This document shows, piece by piece, positions 1 through 7,629 of a stretch of 64,000 bases of DNA. Below the pieces are notes generated by a model, which saw only the letters and a list, made by a program, of their open reading frames with translations, was not told where the DNA came from and searched no databases. The stretch comes from Streptomyces luteolifulvus (GTDB lineage Bacteria > Actinomycetota > Actinomycetes > Streptomycetales > Streptomycetaceae). The position numbers were made by a program, and so were the translations under genes. The stretch's first letter is position 1; each line of letters begins with the position of its first letter. The stretch spans positions 1 through 64,000 of the forward strand of contig NZ_VZRB01000030.1 in assembly GCF_008806595.1 (NCBI RefSeq). Direction: 5' to 3'.

Positions 1-180
1 AACGAGTTCGTCCAGGGGGAGGCCGTAGGCGCGGGCGAGCGGGAGCAGCAGTTCCAGGTTGGGTTTGCGCCCACCGCTCTCCAGCCGGGACAGCGTGCTC
101 TCAGAGATGCCGGTGGTCTCGGCCAGGCCCACACCCCGTTCGCCCTTCCCCGCGCCGAGGTCCTGCGCCGGGCCGCGCAC
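1..180 (-). CDS. Partial XRE-type helix-turn-helix regulator, cut by the window edge
   Basis: Read on the minus strand, the first 180 bases encode a helix-turn-helix segment (ETTGISESTLSRLESGGRKP, then an LLPLARAYGLPLDELV-like tail) typical of XRE regulators that often carry a C-terminal cupin. The gene continues beyond the left edge, so its effector domain is not visible. A GTG at 180 could start it, but the HTH would then begin unusually close to the N-terminus and the residues before the recognition helix look shortened. A damaged 5' end is therefore possible, in keeping with the decayed DNA to its right. Target and ligand cannot be inferred. Confidence 0.55.
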   Translation of the reverse strand, partial: MRGPAQDLGAGKGERGVGLAETTGISESTLSRLESGGRKPNLELLLPLARAYGLPLDELV

Positions 181-441
181 GCCCTCACCCCGGGCGCTCC
201 TGCTCGTCGACCACAGCTCGGTGCGCCCCTGGGCCTGGAACCCCGACCACGAGACCCACGATCTACGACGGCCTCGCCCTCGACCCCACGGGGTGGGGGC
301 CCGAACGCCTCGACGGCCTCCGGCGCAAAGCCACCGGACCGGGCGGGACAGACGGGCACGCGGCAGCGGCCAGGGGCCCGATGCCGGGCATGCCGGCGAT
401 CACTTCGGCATGTTTCGCATGGGTGTCGGGAGAGTGGTCGG
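181..441. other. Stretch without a recognisable gene
   Basis: All six frames were read. Several are open because of the high GC, but none has a ribosome binding site followed by a familiar domain. One forward frame contains a peptide resembling YDGLALDPTGWGPERLDGLR, which might be the end of a lost gene, but I do not recognise the family. The stretch lies between a truncated HTH gene and a VanZ remnant and is probably decayed accessory DNA. Confidence 0.35.
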
Positions 442-888
442 TCAGGAGCGGGCGGTGGTGGCATCCGCCGCGGGACGAATCGTGGGACGGGCGCCGGTCT
501 GCCCCTTCGACGCGAACGCGGAGCCCGGCAGGGCAAGGGGGTTGAGCAGACGGGCAACGGCCGGGATGCGGGCCGCGCGGTACAGGACCACGCAACCGAG
601 GTATCCGCCGAGCGTGTTGACGAGGAGGTCGGTGGTGTCCGTCAGACGGGCGTTGTTGCACACGACGTACATGAGGAGCTGGGTCACCTCGATCGACAGG
701 CTCACTGCGGCCGTGACGGCGGTGACCCGCCCCATGGAGCCGACCCGGGCGGACATCAGCGGCAGCAGCATGCCGAGCGGGATCATGAGGATCACGTTGG
801 CGGTGATGCTGGGGTCGGGGCTGGGCGCCGGGATCCAGTTGATCTGGTTGGTCCAGGGCATGAGGTTGGCGTACGGGCCGTAGGTCAC
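442..888 (-). pseudogene. VanZ-like membrane protein, 5'-truncated remnant
   Basis: The minus strand encodes about 148 residues with the VanZ-like signature: a GPYANLMPW segment, a hydrophobic helix (NVILMIPLGMLLPLM), a helix containing SIEVTQLL, and the closing motif DTTDLLVNTLGGYLG. VanZ-like proteins are small integral membrane proteins, some linked to glycopeptide tolerance; most have no defined function. The usual first transmembrane helix is absent. Reading upstream, the same frame runs straight into serine-recombinase remnants, and no ribosome binding site precedes the possible GTG at 888. I read it as a truncated gene fused by rearrangement to recombinase debris; a short functional protein is less likely. 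Confidence 0.55.
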
Positions 889-1068
889 CGTGATCGGGAA
901 GAGCGCGCGCTGTCGTAGGCATGGCCGCCGAACTTTGACCAGGAGCGACCTCGTGATGGACCGCACCGCGCAGCCGCACGCTCCCTTGCCGGCGCCGTGC
1001 ACGGGGCTGCCCTGCTCGAATCCTGGTAGATCTGCTCGGCGTGGGCATCGGCATGCCGGGGCGTGGCA

Positions 1069-1459
1069 GGACGTGTTGTCGGACTCCCTGCAGGCCTGGG
1101 CGACTTCGATGCGGAGAATGAAGCGGTCGTCGGGATTGTCGAGATCACGCGCCCCGGACGGCGAGGCGATGCGAATGCCCCTGCTCTCCGCGACGGACAG
1201 CAGCCTCTCCAAGTCGAACGGCTGTCTCATGCATCCTCGATCGCCGGGAGCATGGCGTCCCCTCTGGGCCGCTTGCGGTCGCGCTGCCACGCGGAGCGCG
1301 AGTTGTCTACGAAGATGTGCGTTTCGGAGATCGGCCAGTCCAGACGCTGGGCCAAGTCGCGGCAGTCGGCTTCCTGCCTGTCCACTTTCTCCAGCGAACG
1401 TCCGGGGCGTCGCTCAACCGGCAGTAGACACAGGCACGTTGGGGCAGTGCTTGCGTCAT
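1069..1459 (-). pseudogene. Degraded serine recombinase (resolvase N-terminal domain)
   Basis: Three minus-strand segments in different frames together spell a large serine recombinase N-terminus. From ATG 1459 comes ACVYCRLSDAPDV, with the catalytic-serine region after a beta strand. After a frameshift near 1380 comes VDRQEADCRDLAQRL and DNSRSAWQRDRKRP, ending in a stop at 1227. After an apparent short deletion comes MRQPFDLERLLSVAESRG and LRIEVAQACRESDNTS. In intact relatives these are contiguous, with a DRL motif just before RQPFDLE; the bases for that motif are missing. Homology stops near 1069. This is the corpse of an integrase from an integrative element or phage; the missing recombinase and zinc-ribbon domains make activity impossible. 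Confidence 0.7.
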
Positions 1460-1629
1460 GGTTGGAGTGTACGAGTCAGGAGAGGCCCACAGCAGCGGCC
1501 GTATCACTTTGCCTGCCCTTTGTGAGTTTTTACTCTCTGTTTGAACATCGGGACCGCTCCCCGCGTACCCCCTGGCACCGGCGCAGCATCACCTGCCCCA
1601 ACGACCAGTCCGATATCCGGGAGGCTCCT

Positions 1630-2418
1630 TTGCCGCCTATCAACGGTACGGCCCTCTTCGTCGCGGCCCTCGTGGCCACCGTGGGCGCGCTCGCCTTCCC
1701 CGTGTGGTCCTACGCCGACCGCTCCGGCACCGGCGAGGCGAATCTCGCCGCCGGCACCGTCGCCACGCAGTGGGGGCCGCTGTCGGCCGCGGACCGCGAT
1801 CTGATCGTGCGTGTCCGGCTGGCCGGCCTGTGGGAACTGCCGGCCGGGCAGCAGGCCATGGAACGCGCACCCAGCGAGGCGATCAAGGAGGCCGCGGACC
1901 ATCTGATCGTCGGTCACACCGACCTCGACAGGCGGGTGCGGATCATCGCCGCGCAGCTCGGCGTCGAGCTGCCCAACCAGCCGAACGAGCAGCAGCAGGG
2001 CTGGCTGCGGGAGATGACGGCGGCGAGCGGTGTGCAGTACGAGTACAAGTTCGCCAACCTGCTGCGGGCCGCCCACGGCAAGATCTTCCCGGCGATCGGC
2101 GCCGTCCGGAACAGCACCCGCAACACGCTCGTACGACAGCTCGCCTCCGATGCCAACCAGACCGTGCTCGACCACATCACGGTCCTGGAGAAGACCGGCC
2201 GGGTCGACTTCGACGCCATCGCCAACGACATGGTGGCGGGCACGACCGCCAGCCCGTCCGGCCCCCCGGCACCGGTGCCCGGCCAGCTCGTGCCCTCGGC
2301 GCCGGCCGCGCAGGCAACCGGGGACATCAAGACCACCTCGCGGCCGTCTCCCGGCGCGCCGGGCACGGTCAACACGAAGCGGCCGGACCCGGTGGACTCG
2401 CAGGGCGTGCTGGGGTGA
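1630..2418 (+). CDS. DUF4142 domain protein, membrane-anchored (copy 1)
   Basis: A 262-residue protein with one N-terminal hydrophobic helix (about residues 6-24) followed by a helical DUF4142 domain (about 45-205: GLWELPAGQQA, LGVELPNQPNEQQQ, VLDHITVLEKTGRVDFDAIA) and a Pro/Ala/Ser-rich tail. DUF4142 domains resemble ferritin-like helical bundles; no enzymatic role is established. The TTG at 1630 is chosen because a GGGAGG sequence ends five bases upstream and the hydrophobic anchor starts directly after it; longer in-frame extensions run through recombinase debris. It is a close paralogue of the gene at 4233 and has exactly the same length, with the MNIO gene between them. The anchor suggests that the domain faces the cell exterior. 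Confidence 0.8.
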   Translation: MPPINGTALFVAALVATVGALAFPVWSYADRSGTGEANLAAGTVATQWGPLSAADRDLIVRVRLAGLWELPAGQQAMERAPSEAIKEAADHLIVGHTDLDRRVRIIAAQLGVELPNQPNEQQQGWLREMTAASGVQYEYKFANLLRAAHGKIFPAIGAVRNSTRNTLVRQLASDANQTVLDHITVLEKTGRVDFDAIANDMVAGTTASPSGPPAPVPGQLVPSAPAAQATGDIKTTSRPSPGAPGTVNTKRPDPVDSQGVLG

Positions 2419-2562
2419 TGACGGCCGCGCGCCCGGCCTCCCGAACCTCAAATGTTGCTCTGAACGTTGCGGGGCAGGGTTCGGCCCCGGGCGCCGGGGC
2501 CATACCCCCGTCACATCCAGGCGGACCGCACGGGGGATCCGGAAAGACGCGAGGAGGGGACC

Positions 2563-3885
2563 ATGAAGCGACCGGGGACACTGGGGACGGGGATCGGATG
2601 GCGGCCGGAGATCGCGGACGCCGTGGAGCGCATGCCGGGCATCGACTGGGTCGAGGCCGTGGCCGAGAACACCTGTCCGGGGCATCTCCCCGAGTCGCTG
2701 CGGCGTCTGCGGGAGCGCGGGGTCACGGTCGTGCCGCACGGTGTCTCGCTCGGCCTCGGCGGCGCCGACCGGCCCGACGAGGCCCGTCTGACGGCCCTCG
2801 CGGAGCGTGCCGAGGCGCTGGGCTCGCCGCTGGTCACCGAGCACATCGCGTTCGTCCGCGCGGGCGGGCCGCTGACCGCCTCCCCACGGCTGGAGGCGGG
2901 GCACCTGCTGCCCGTCCCGCGCACCCAGGACGCCCTCGACGTCCTGTGCGAGAACATCCGCATCGCACAGGACGCGCTGCCGGTGCCGCTCGCCGTGGAG
3001 AACATCGCCGCGCTCATCTCCTGGCCGGGCGAGGAGATGACGGAGGGACAGTTCCTGTACGAGCTGGCCGACCGCACCGGGGTACGCCTCCTGATCGACG
3101 TGGCCAATCTGCACACCAACCACGTCAACCGGGGCGAGGACCCCGAGAAGGCGCTCGCCGAGCTTCCCCTGGAGGCCATCGCGTACGTCCATGTCGCGGG
3201 CGGTTTCGAACGCGACGGCGTCTGGCACGACAGCCACGCCCACCCGGTCCCGCGGCCGGTCCTCGACATCCTGACCGACCTCGCCTCCCGGGTCTCCCCG
3301 CCCGGGGTGCTCCTGGAGAGGGACGAGAACTTTCCCGCACCGGCGGAGCTGGAGGGGGAGTTGGCGGCGATACGGGAAGCGCTGGCGGCGGGCGGGACGC
3401 GGCGAGCCCCGGAGCCCGCTGACGGGCCGGCACTGGGCCTCGCGGAACCGTCCCCCGCCGCCACCACCGACCCGGCCCGTCAGCGCCTCGCCCTCGCGCA
3501 GGCCGCGCTGCTGTCCGCGCTGGTCGCCGGGACGCCGGTGCCCGAGGGCTTCGACCGGGTGCGGCTGGGCGTCCAGGCACGGGCGCTCGCCGGCAAGCGG
3601 GCCGACGTGGTGGCCAAGCTCGCGCCCGAACTGCCGGACATCCTCCGGGACGCCTACCGCCCCGCGTTCCTCGCGTACGCAAGCGGCCACCCGATGACGG
3701 CCGGCTACCGCCGCGACGCCCTGGATTTCGCCGCGCACCTGCTCGAGACGGGCCGCCCCGAGGACACCCGGACACGCCGCGAGCTACGAGAGTGGTGGCT
3801 GGACCGCTCGGGCCCCACCCCCCGCCCCCACCGCCGGACCGCCCGCCTGACCCAGGCCACCCGCCGAGCCCTCCTGGGCCACTGA
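2563..3885 (+). CDS. MNIO-family (DUF692) multinuclear non-heme iron oxidase-like protein
   Basis: A 440-residue protein. Residues 8-290 form the DUF692 TIM barrel and carry the metal-ligand pattern of MbnB/TglH-type MNIO enzymes: His59, His94, Glu146, Asp179, Asn182, His210, Asp223, His225 and Glu252. Residues about 330-440 are a helical C-terminal extension (AYRPAFLAYASGHPMTAGYR) that is not part of the core. Characterised relatives oxidatively remodel cysteines or other residues in ribosomally made peptides. No bufferin-type partner or obvious Cys-rich precursor lies next to this gene. The ATG at 2563 follows GAGGAGGGG closely. Its neighbours are two DUF4142 paralogues and a TIGR04222 protein. 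The metal site should be functional; the substrate is unknown. Confidence 0.87.
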   Translation: MKRPGTLGTGIGWRPEIADAVERMPGIDWVEAVAENTCPGHLPESLRRLRERGVTVVPHGVSLGLGGADRPDEARLTALAERAEALGSPLVTEHIAFVRAGGPLTASPRLEAGHLLPVPRTQDALDVLCENIRIAQDALPVPLAVENIAALISWPGEEMTEGQFLYELADRTGVRLLIDVANLHTNHVNRGEDPEKALAELPLEAIAYVHVAGGFERDGVWHDSHAHPVPRPVLDILTDLASRVSPPGVLLERDENFPAPAELEGELAAIREALAAGGTRRAPEPADGPALGLAEPSPAATTDPARQRLALAQAALLSALVAGTPVPEGFDRVRLGVQARALAGKRADVVAKLAPELPDILRDAYRPAFLAYASGHPMTAGYRRDALDFAAHLLETGRPEDTRTRRELREWWLDRSGPTPRPHRRTARLTQATRRALLGH

Positions 3886-3904
3886 CCCCACACATCCAGG
3901 CCAC

Positions 3905-4022
3905 CCGCCCATCCGCAGACAGCCACACCCCGCCCAACTGCGGACCATCGCCCCACCCAGCCGCGGGCAGCCGCATCCCGCCCAGCTCGCGAGCATCGCC
4001 CGCCCAACTGCGGGCAATCGTG
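3905..4022. repeat. Five degenerate ~22-25 bp tandem repeats
   Basis: After the MNIO stop codon there are five diverged units, each starting CCGCCCA or CCACCCA and continuing with an (A)CTGCGG-like core and a CATCG/AATCG end, at about 3905, 3930, 3953, 3978 and 4000. The clearest is CCGCCCAACTGCGGGCAATC at 4000. No reading frame explains them. I believe similar CCCGCAGTTGGGCGG elements occur between genes in other Streptomyces, but that is recollection. The rest of the 3886-4232 gap is C-rich and without a gene. Confidence 0.6.
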
Positions 4023-4057
4023 CCGCCTGGGGTGGCACGGGTGGGCGCAGGCGGCAC
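4020..4057. terminator. Inverted repeat after the MNIO gene
   Basis: GTGCCGCCT (4020-4028) and AGGCGGCAC (4049-4057) form a perfect 9-bp stem with a 20-base loop. It directly follows the tandem repeats and lies about 175 bases before the next gene, a plausible position for a transcription end. There is no T-run, as is common for actinobacterial hairpins. Confidence 0.45.
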
Positions 4058-4232
4058 CCCGCAAGCGCCGGGCCGCGCAACCCACCCCCAGCACCGACCC
4101 CGGCCCACCACTCAGCGCACGCCCCACCCAGCCCACCCTCGCCCCACCCCCAGCCCGCATGGACCCCGCAGTAACATGCCCATGCCGCACCCCCCAACCC
4201 ACTAGCGTGCGGTGCCGCAAGCAGGAGGCACC

Positions 4233-5021
4233 ATGCGACCGCGACCCCCCGTCAAGGGCAAAGGCATACTCAGTGGAACCGGGCTCATCATCACCGGCCT
4301 GGCGGCGACCCTGTTGGCGCTGATCTTCCCGATCTGGTCGTACGCCGACCGTTCCGGCACCGGCGTCGACGTACTGAACGCCACGACCGTGTCGACGAGA
4401 TACGGTCCACTGTCCGCCCTGGACCGGGAGTTCGTCACGAAGGTGCGCCTCGCGGGCCTGTGGGAGCTGCCCGCCGGCCAGCAGGCGCAGCAGAAGGGCA
4501 CCACCCAGGCCGTACGCACGGCGGGACAGCACCTGATCGAGGGCCACGCGTTCCTCGACGCCCGCGTCCGCGACGTCGCGGCAAAGCTCGGCCTCGAACT
4601 GCCCAACCAGCCGAACGACCAGCAGAAGCAGTGGCTCGCGACCCTGGACGCGGCCCAGGGCATCGAGTACGACCGCCAGTTCGCCAACATCCTGCGCCTG
4701 GCCCACGGCAAGGTGTTCTCGGTCGTCGCGCAGGTACGGGCGGCCACCCGCAACTCCCTGGTCCGCGCCCTCGCCGACGACGCGAACACCACCGTGCTGG
4801 ACCACATCAAGATCCTGGAGGCCACCGGATACGTCGACTTCGACGCCCTGGCCCGGGACATGGCCGCCGCGAGCACCCCACCGATCAGCAACTCCCCGGC
4901 CCCGCCCGGCCCCGCCTCCGACCCGGGCCCGGCAGTACCCGTGACGCCGACGGCCGCACCGAGCTACTCCCTGCCCCCGCCCGCCACCAGCCCTCCCCCG
5001 GAGCCGTCCGACGAGCAGTGA
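4233..5021 (+). CDS. DUF4142 domain protein, membrane-anchored (copy 2)
   Basis: A 262-residue paralogue of the protein at 1630. It has an N-terminal hydrophobic helix (about residues 13-34, GTGLIITGLAATLLALIF), the shared juxtamembrane IWSYADRSGTG, a DUF4142 helical bundle with GLWELPAGQQA and LELPNQPNDQQ, and a Pro-rich tail (SLPPPATSPPPEP). The ATG at 4233 has CAGGAGG a few bases upstream; an in-frame ATG at 4212 lacks one. The near-identical motifs and equal length indicate duplication around the MNIO gene. It lies 96 bases before the TIGR04222 gene on the same strand and may be cotranscribed with it. Its biochemical role is unknown; an extracytoplasmic helical domain is the most that can be claimed. 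Confidence 0.8.
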   Translation: MRPRPPVKGKGILSGTGLIITGLAATLLALIFPIWSYADRSGTGVDVLNATTVSTRYGPLSALDREFVTKVRLAGLWELPAGQQAQQKGTTQAVRTAGQHLIEGHAFLDARVRDVAAKLGLELPNQPNDQQKQWLATLDAAQGIEYDRQFANILRLAHGKVFSVVAQVRAATRNSLVRALADDANTTVLDHIKILEATGYVDFDALARDMAAASTPPISNSPAPPGPASDPGPAVPVTPTAAPSYSLPPPATSPPPEPSDEQ

Positions 5022-5082
5022 CCGGAGCGGCAAGCGGAACGTCACATCCCGACAACGCATCGTCCGGATCGTGAGCAGGGCA

Positions 5083-5116
5083 TGGATTTTCCCGGACCCC
5101 GAGCATAGAAAATCCA
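5083..5116. promoter_or_regulatory. Inverted repeat immediately before the TIGR04222 start codon
   Basis: TGGATTTTC (5083-5091) and GAAAATCCA (5108-5116) are a perfect 9-bp inverted repeat, 16 bases apart, ending one base before the ATG at 5118. It is AT-rich against a very GC-rich background and occupies the place where the ribosome binding site should be. It could be a repressor site or an mRNA hairpin controlling initiation. Confidence 0.5.
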
Positions 5117-5117
5117 C

Positions 5118-5891
5118 ATGTTCTGGGTCCTTCTCCTGCTGCTTGCCTGGGCCGCCGCCGGCACGGCGTGTACACGGCTGTGCCTGGCCGCCGTACGCTC
5201 GGCGGCCATCGATGTGAACCCGGGCCGGCGACACGACCTGACGCTCTACGAGGCCGCGTTCCTGTCCGGCGGCCCCCGGCGGGTCGCCGACCTGACGCTC
5301 GTGTCCATGGCGCGCCAGCAGCGGCTGCTGCTCGCGCACACCGGCTGGGCGACCGTCGTCGACCCACGTGGGCGGGACGACATGGAGCGCTCGGTGATAG
5401 GGGCCATAGGCCCGGAGGGCCAGTCCCGGATTGCCCCGGTACGGGCCGCCGCGGCGGCCGCGGACCCGGTGCGCGGCATCGGCGACCGGCTGGTCAGCGC
5501 GGGCCTCGCCGTGCCCGACGGGGACCGGACGAGCATCGCGGCCGGAGTACGCCAGGTGCGGGCCGCCGCGGTGGCCGTCCTCGCGCTGGGCGCCGCAGCG
5601 CTGCTGATGCCCGCTCAGTCCGACATGCCGCGCACCCTGGTCGCCCTCTGGTTCGCGCTTCCCCTCACCCTGACCCTGAGCTGCCTCGCCCTCGCGCGGA
5701 TCGAGGTCCACCCGTACTCACGCTGGGCCTCCCCGGCCGGCCGGCGGCTGCTCGGCACGCTGACCCGGCACACCGGCGGGGGCGACGACCGGGGCTACCT
5801 CACCTCCGTCGCCGTACGCGGTGTCCGCGCCATCGGCGAACCGGACCTGCGCGCCGCCTTCGAGCACCGGGAGCAGTCCGGGCGGGACTGA
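5118..5891 (+). CDS. TIGR04222 domain-containing membrane protein
   Basis: A 257-residue protein. A hydrophobic N-terminal helix (about 1-18, FWVLLLLLAWAAAG) is followed by a soluble segment with LTLYEAAFLSGGPRRVADL, the recognisable start of the TIGR04222 domain. Two hydrophobic stretches lie around residues 154-200, and the end is a charged tail. The family is actinobacterial and of unknown function; some members end in Gly/Cys-rich tails, which this one lacks. The ATG at 5118 is placed just after an inverted repeat and has no good purine-rich ribosome binding site, so initiation may be regulated or the transcript leaderless. Linkage to the MNIO and DUF4142 genes suggests a shared process at the membrane. 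Confidence 0.75.
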   Translation: MFWVLLLLLAWAAAGTACTRLCLAAVRSAAIDVNPGRRHDLTLYEAAFLSGGPRRVADLTLVSMARQQRLLLAHTGWATVVDPRGRDDMERSVIGAIGPEGQSRIAPVRAAAAAADPVRGIGDRLVSAGLAVPDGDRTSIAAGVRQVRAAAVAVLALGAAALLMPAQSDMPRTLVALWFALPLTLTLSCLALARIEVHPYSRWASPAGRRLLGTLTRHTGGGDDRGYLTSVAVRGVRAIGEPDLRAAFEHREQSGRD

Positions 5892-6005
5892 TCGGCCGAG
5901 CGCGCACAGGGGTTTTGGGGGCGACACCAGCCGACGGTGCTTGCCTTCCCCCATCCGCGAACGAAACATCCCTTTTGTCGCTGCCGCGCACCGAAGGGAT
6001 ACGCG

Positions 6006-7586
6006 ATGAGAGCCCCCGCCCTCTACACGGCCGCCGGGTCCTTGCTCCTGACCACACTCGCCGCCGCCCCGGCCGGCGGCATCCCCGGGACGCCCGGCGA
6101 CGCACTCCAGCTGGGCGGCACCGCGATCGCCGCCGCGCGGGCCGAGGCCAAGGGCATCACCTTCGGCGCCTGTCCCGACGCGGAGGACATGCCGGCCGCC
6201 CTGCAGTGCGGCACGGTGTCCGTCCCACTCGACTATGCGCATCCCGACGGCAAGCAGATCAGGCTGACCGTCAGCCGGGTGCGGGCCACCCACAAGGACC
6301 CGCACAACAGCAAGCGCCTGGTGCCCCGTCAGGGCGCCCTGGTCTTCAACCCGGGCGGGCCCGGCGGTTCCGGGCTGTACTTCCCGCTGGCCGGCCTGCT
6401 GCCGGAGTGGAAGCGCATCGGCGCGGCGTACGACCTCGTCGGCTACGAGCCGCGCGGGGTGGGCCGTTCCGCTCCCCTGTCCTGCCGGGATCCCCAGCAG
6501 TTCTTCAAGGCGCCCTCCCAGTCGCCGACGCATCCCTCGGAGTCGTACAAGAAGGAGCGCATCGCCGAGGCCAAGGCGTACGCGGCCGGCTGCGCCCAGC
6601 GGGCGGGCAGCGTGCTGAAGCACTACACCTCCCTCAACAACGCCCGCGACCTGGACGTCCTGCGCGCGGCGCTCGGCGAGCCGCGGCTGACGTTCATGGG
6701 CGCGTCCTACGGCACGTACTTCGGGTCCCTGTACGCCACGCTGTTCCCCTCGCACGTACGGCGGATGGTGTTCGACGCGCCGGTGAACCCGGACCCCGAG
6801 CAGATCTGGTACCGCAACAACCTCGACCAGTCGGCCGCGTTCGAGGCCCGCTGGGCGGACTTCCGGGAGTGGGTCGCCAGGCACGACACGGTGTACGGGC
6901 TCGGCGACACGGCGGAGAAGGTGCAGCGCAGCTACGAGAAGGTGCGGGCCGGGCTCGCCGCCGAACCGGCGGGCGGCACGGTGGGGCCGGGGCAGTTGCA
7001 GGGCGCGTTCCTGTCGGCCGGGTACTACGACGACTTCTGGCCGCACCGGGCGCAGGCGCTGTCGGCGTATCTGAAGGGTGACCCGAAGCCGCTGATCCAG
7101 CAGGCCGGGCCGCATCCGGAGGCGGCGGCCGAGGCGGAGAACACCAGCGCGGTCTACACGGCCGTCGAGTGCAACGACGCCGCCTGGCCGACGGACTGGA
7201 AGGTCTGGGACCGGGACAACACCCGGCTCGCGCGCGTGGCGCCCTTCGAGACCTGGGACAACGTGTGGATGAACCTGCCGTGCGCCTACTGGCCGGCGGC
7301 GCGGCAGGAGCCCCTGGATGTGCGGACGGGGCCGGGGGAGCTGCCGCCGGCCCTCATCCTCGCGGCCGAGCGGGATGCTGCCGCGCCGTACGACGGAGCG
7401 CTCGAAATGCACCGGCGGCTGTCCGGTTCGGTCCTGGTGACCGAACGCGACGCGGGCACGCACGGCATCGCGGGCGGCCCCAACAGCTGCGTCAACGGCC
7501 ACCTGGACGCGTATCTGCTGGAAGGGGAACTCCCGGCACGGCGCGCGGCCTGCGCGCCGCACCCGGAGCCGAGCCCTTCGCGGTGA
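6006..7586 (+). CDS. Secreted tripeptidyl aminopeptidase-like alpha/beta hydrolase
   Basis: A 526-residue secreted serine peptidase of the Streptomyces Tap/SlpD/SlpE group (peptidase family S33). Residues 1-25 are a signal peptide. The mature enzyme has the oxyanion segment FNPGGPGGSG, the nucleophile elbow GASYGTYFG, the acid region AERDAAAPYDGA and the histidine region DAGTHG near the end. These enzymes remove tripeptides or similar units from the N-termini of exported proteins and peptides and support extracellular protein turnover. The ATG at 6006 has GAAGGGA about six bases upstream. It stands alone, with hemQ converging from the right after 43 bases. Exact peptide specificity cannot be read from the sequence. 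Confidence 0.88.
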   Translation: MRAPALYTAAGSLLLTTLAAAPAGGIPGTPGDALQLGGTAIAAARAEAKGITFGACPDAEDMPAALQCGTVSVPLDYAHPDGKQIRLTVSRVRATHKDPHNSKRLVPRQGALVFNPGGPGGSGLYFPLAGLLPEWKRIGAAYDLVGYEPRGVGRSAPLSCRDPQQFFKAPSQSPTHPSESYKKERIAEAKAYAAGCAQRAGSVLKHYTSLNNARDLDVLRAALGEPRLTFMGASYGTYFGSLYATLFPSHVRRMVFDAPVNPDPEQIWYRNNLDQSAAFEARWADFREWVARHDTVYGLGDTAEKVQRSYEKVRAGLAAEPAGGTVGPGQLQGAFLSAGYYDDFWPHRAQALSAYLKGDPKPLIQQAGPHPEAAAEAENTSAVYTAVECNDAAWPTDWKVWDRDNTRLARVAPFETWDNVWMNLPCAYWPAARQEPLDVRTGPGELPPALILAAERDAAAPYDGALEMHRRLSGSVLVTERDAGTHGIAGGPNSCVNGHLDAYLLEGELPARRAACAPHPEPSPSR

Positions 7587-7629
7587 GGCAGTCCGGAAGC
7601 GCCCTTCAGAGCCTGTGTCAGGGCTGCGG

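Noticed and set aside
1504..3738. A 744-codon open frame opposite the DUF4142 and MNIO genes, and many other long antisense frames
   Set aside because: Such frames arise from GC-biased third positions. They lack ribosome binding sites and recognisable domains and lie opposite well-supported genes.
5168..7081. A 637-codon forward frame covering parts of the TIGR04222 and peptidase genes
   Set aside because: Out-of-frame shadow of two clear genes with their own starts; its translation is low-complexity Arg/Ala/Pro sequence.
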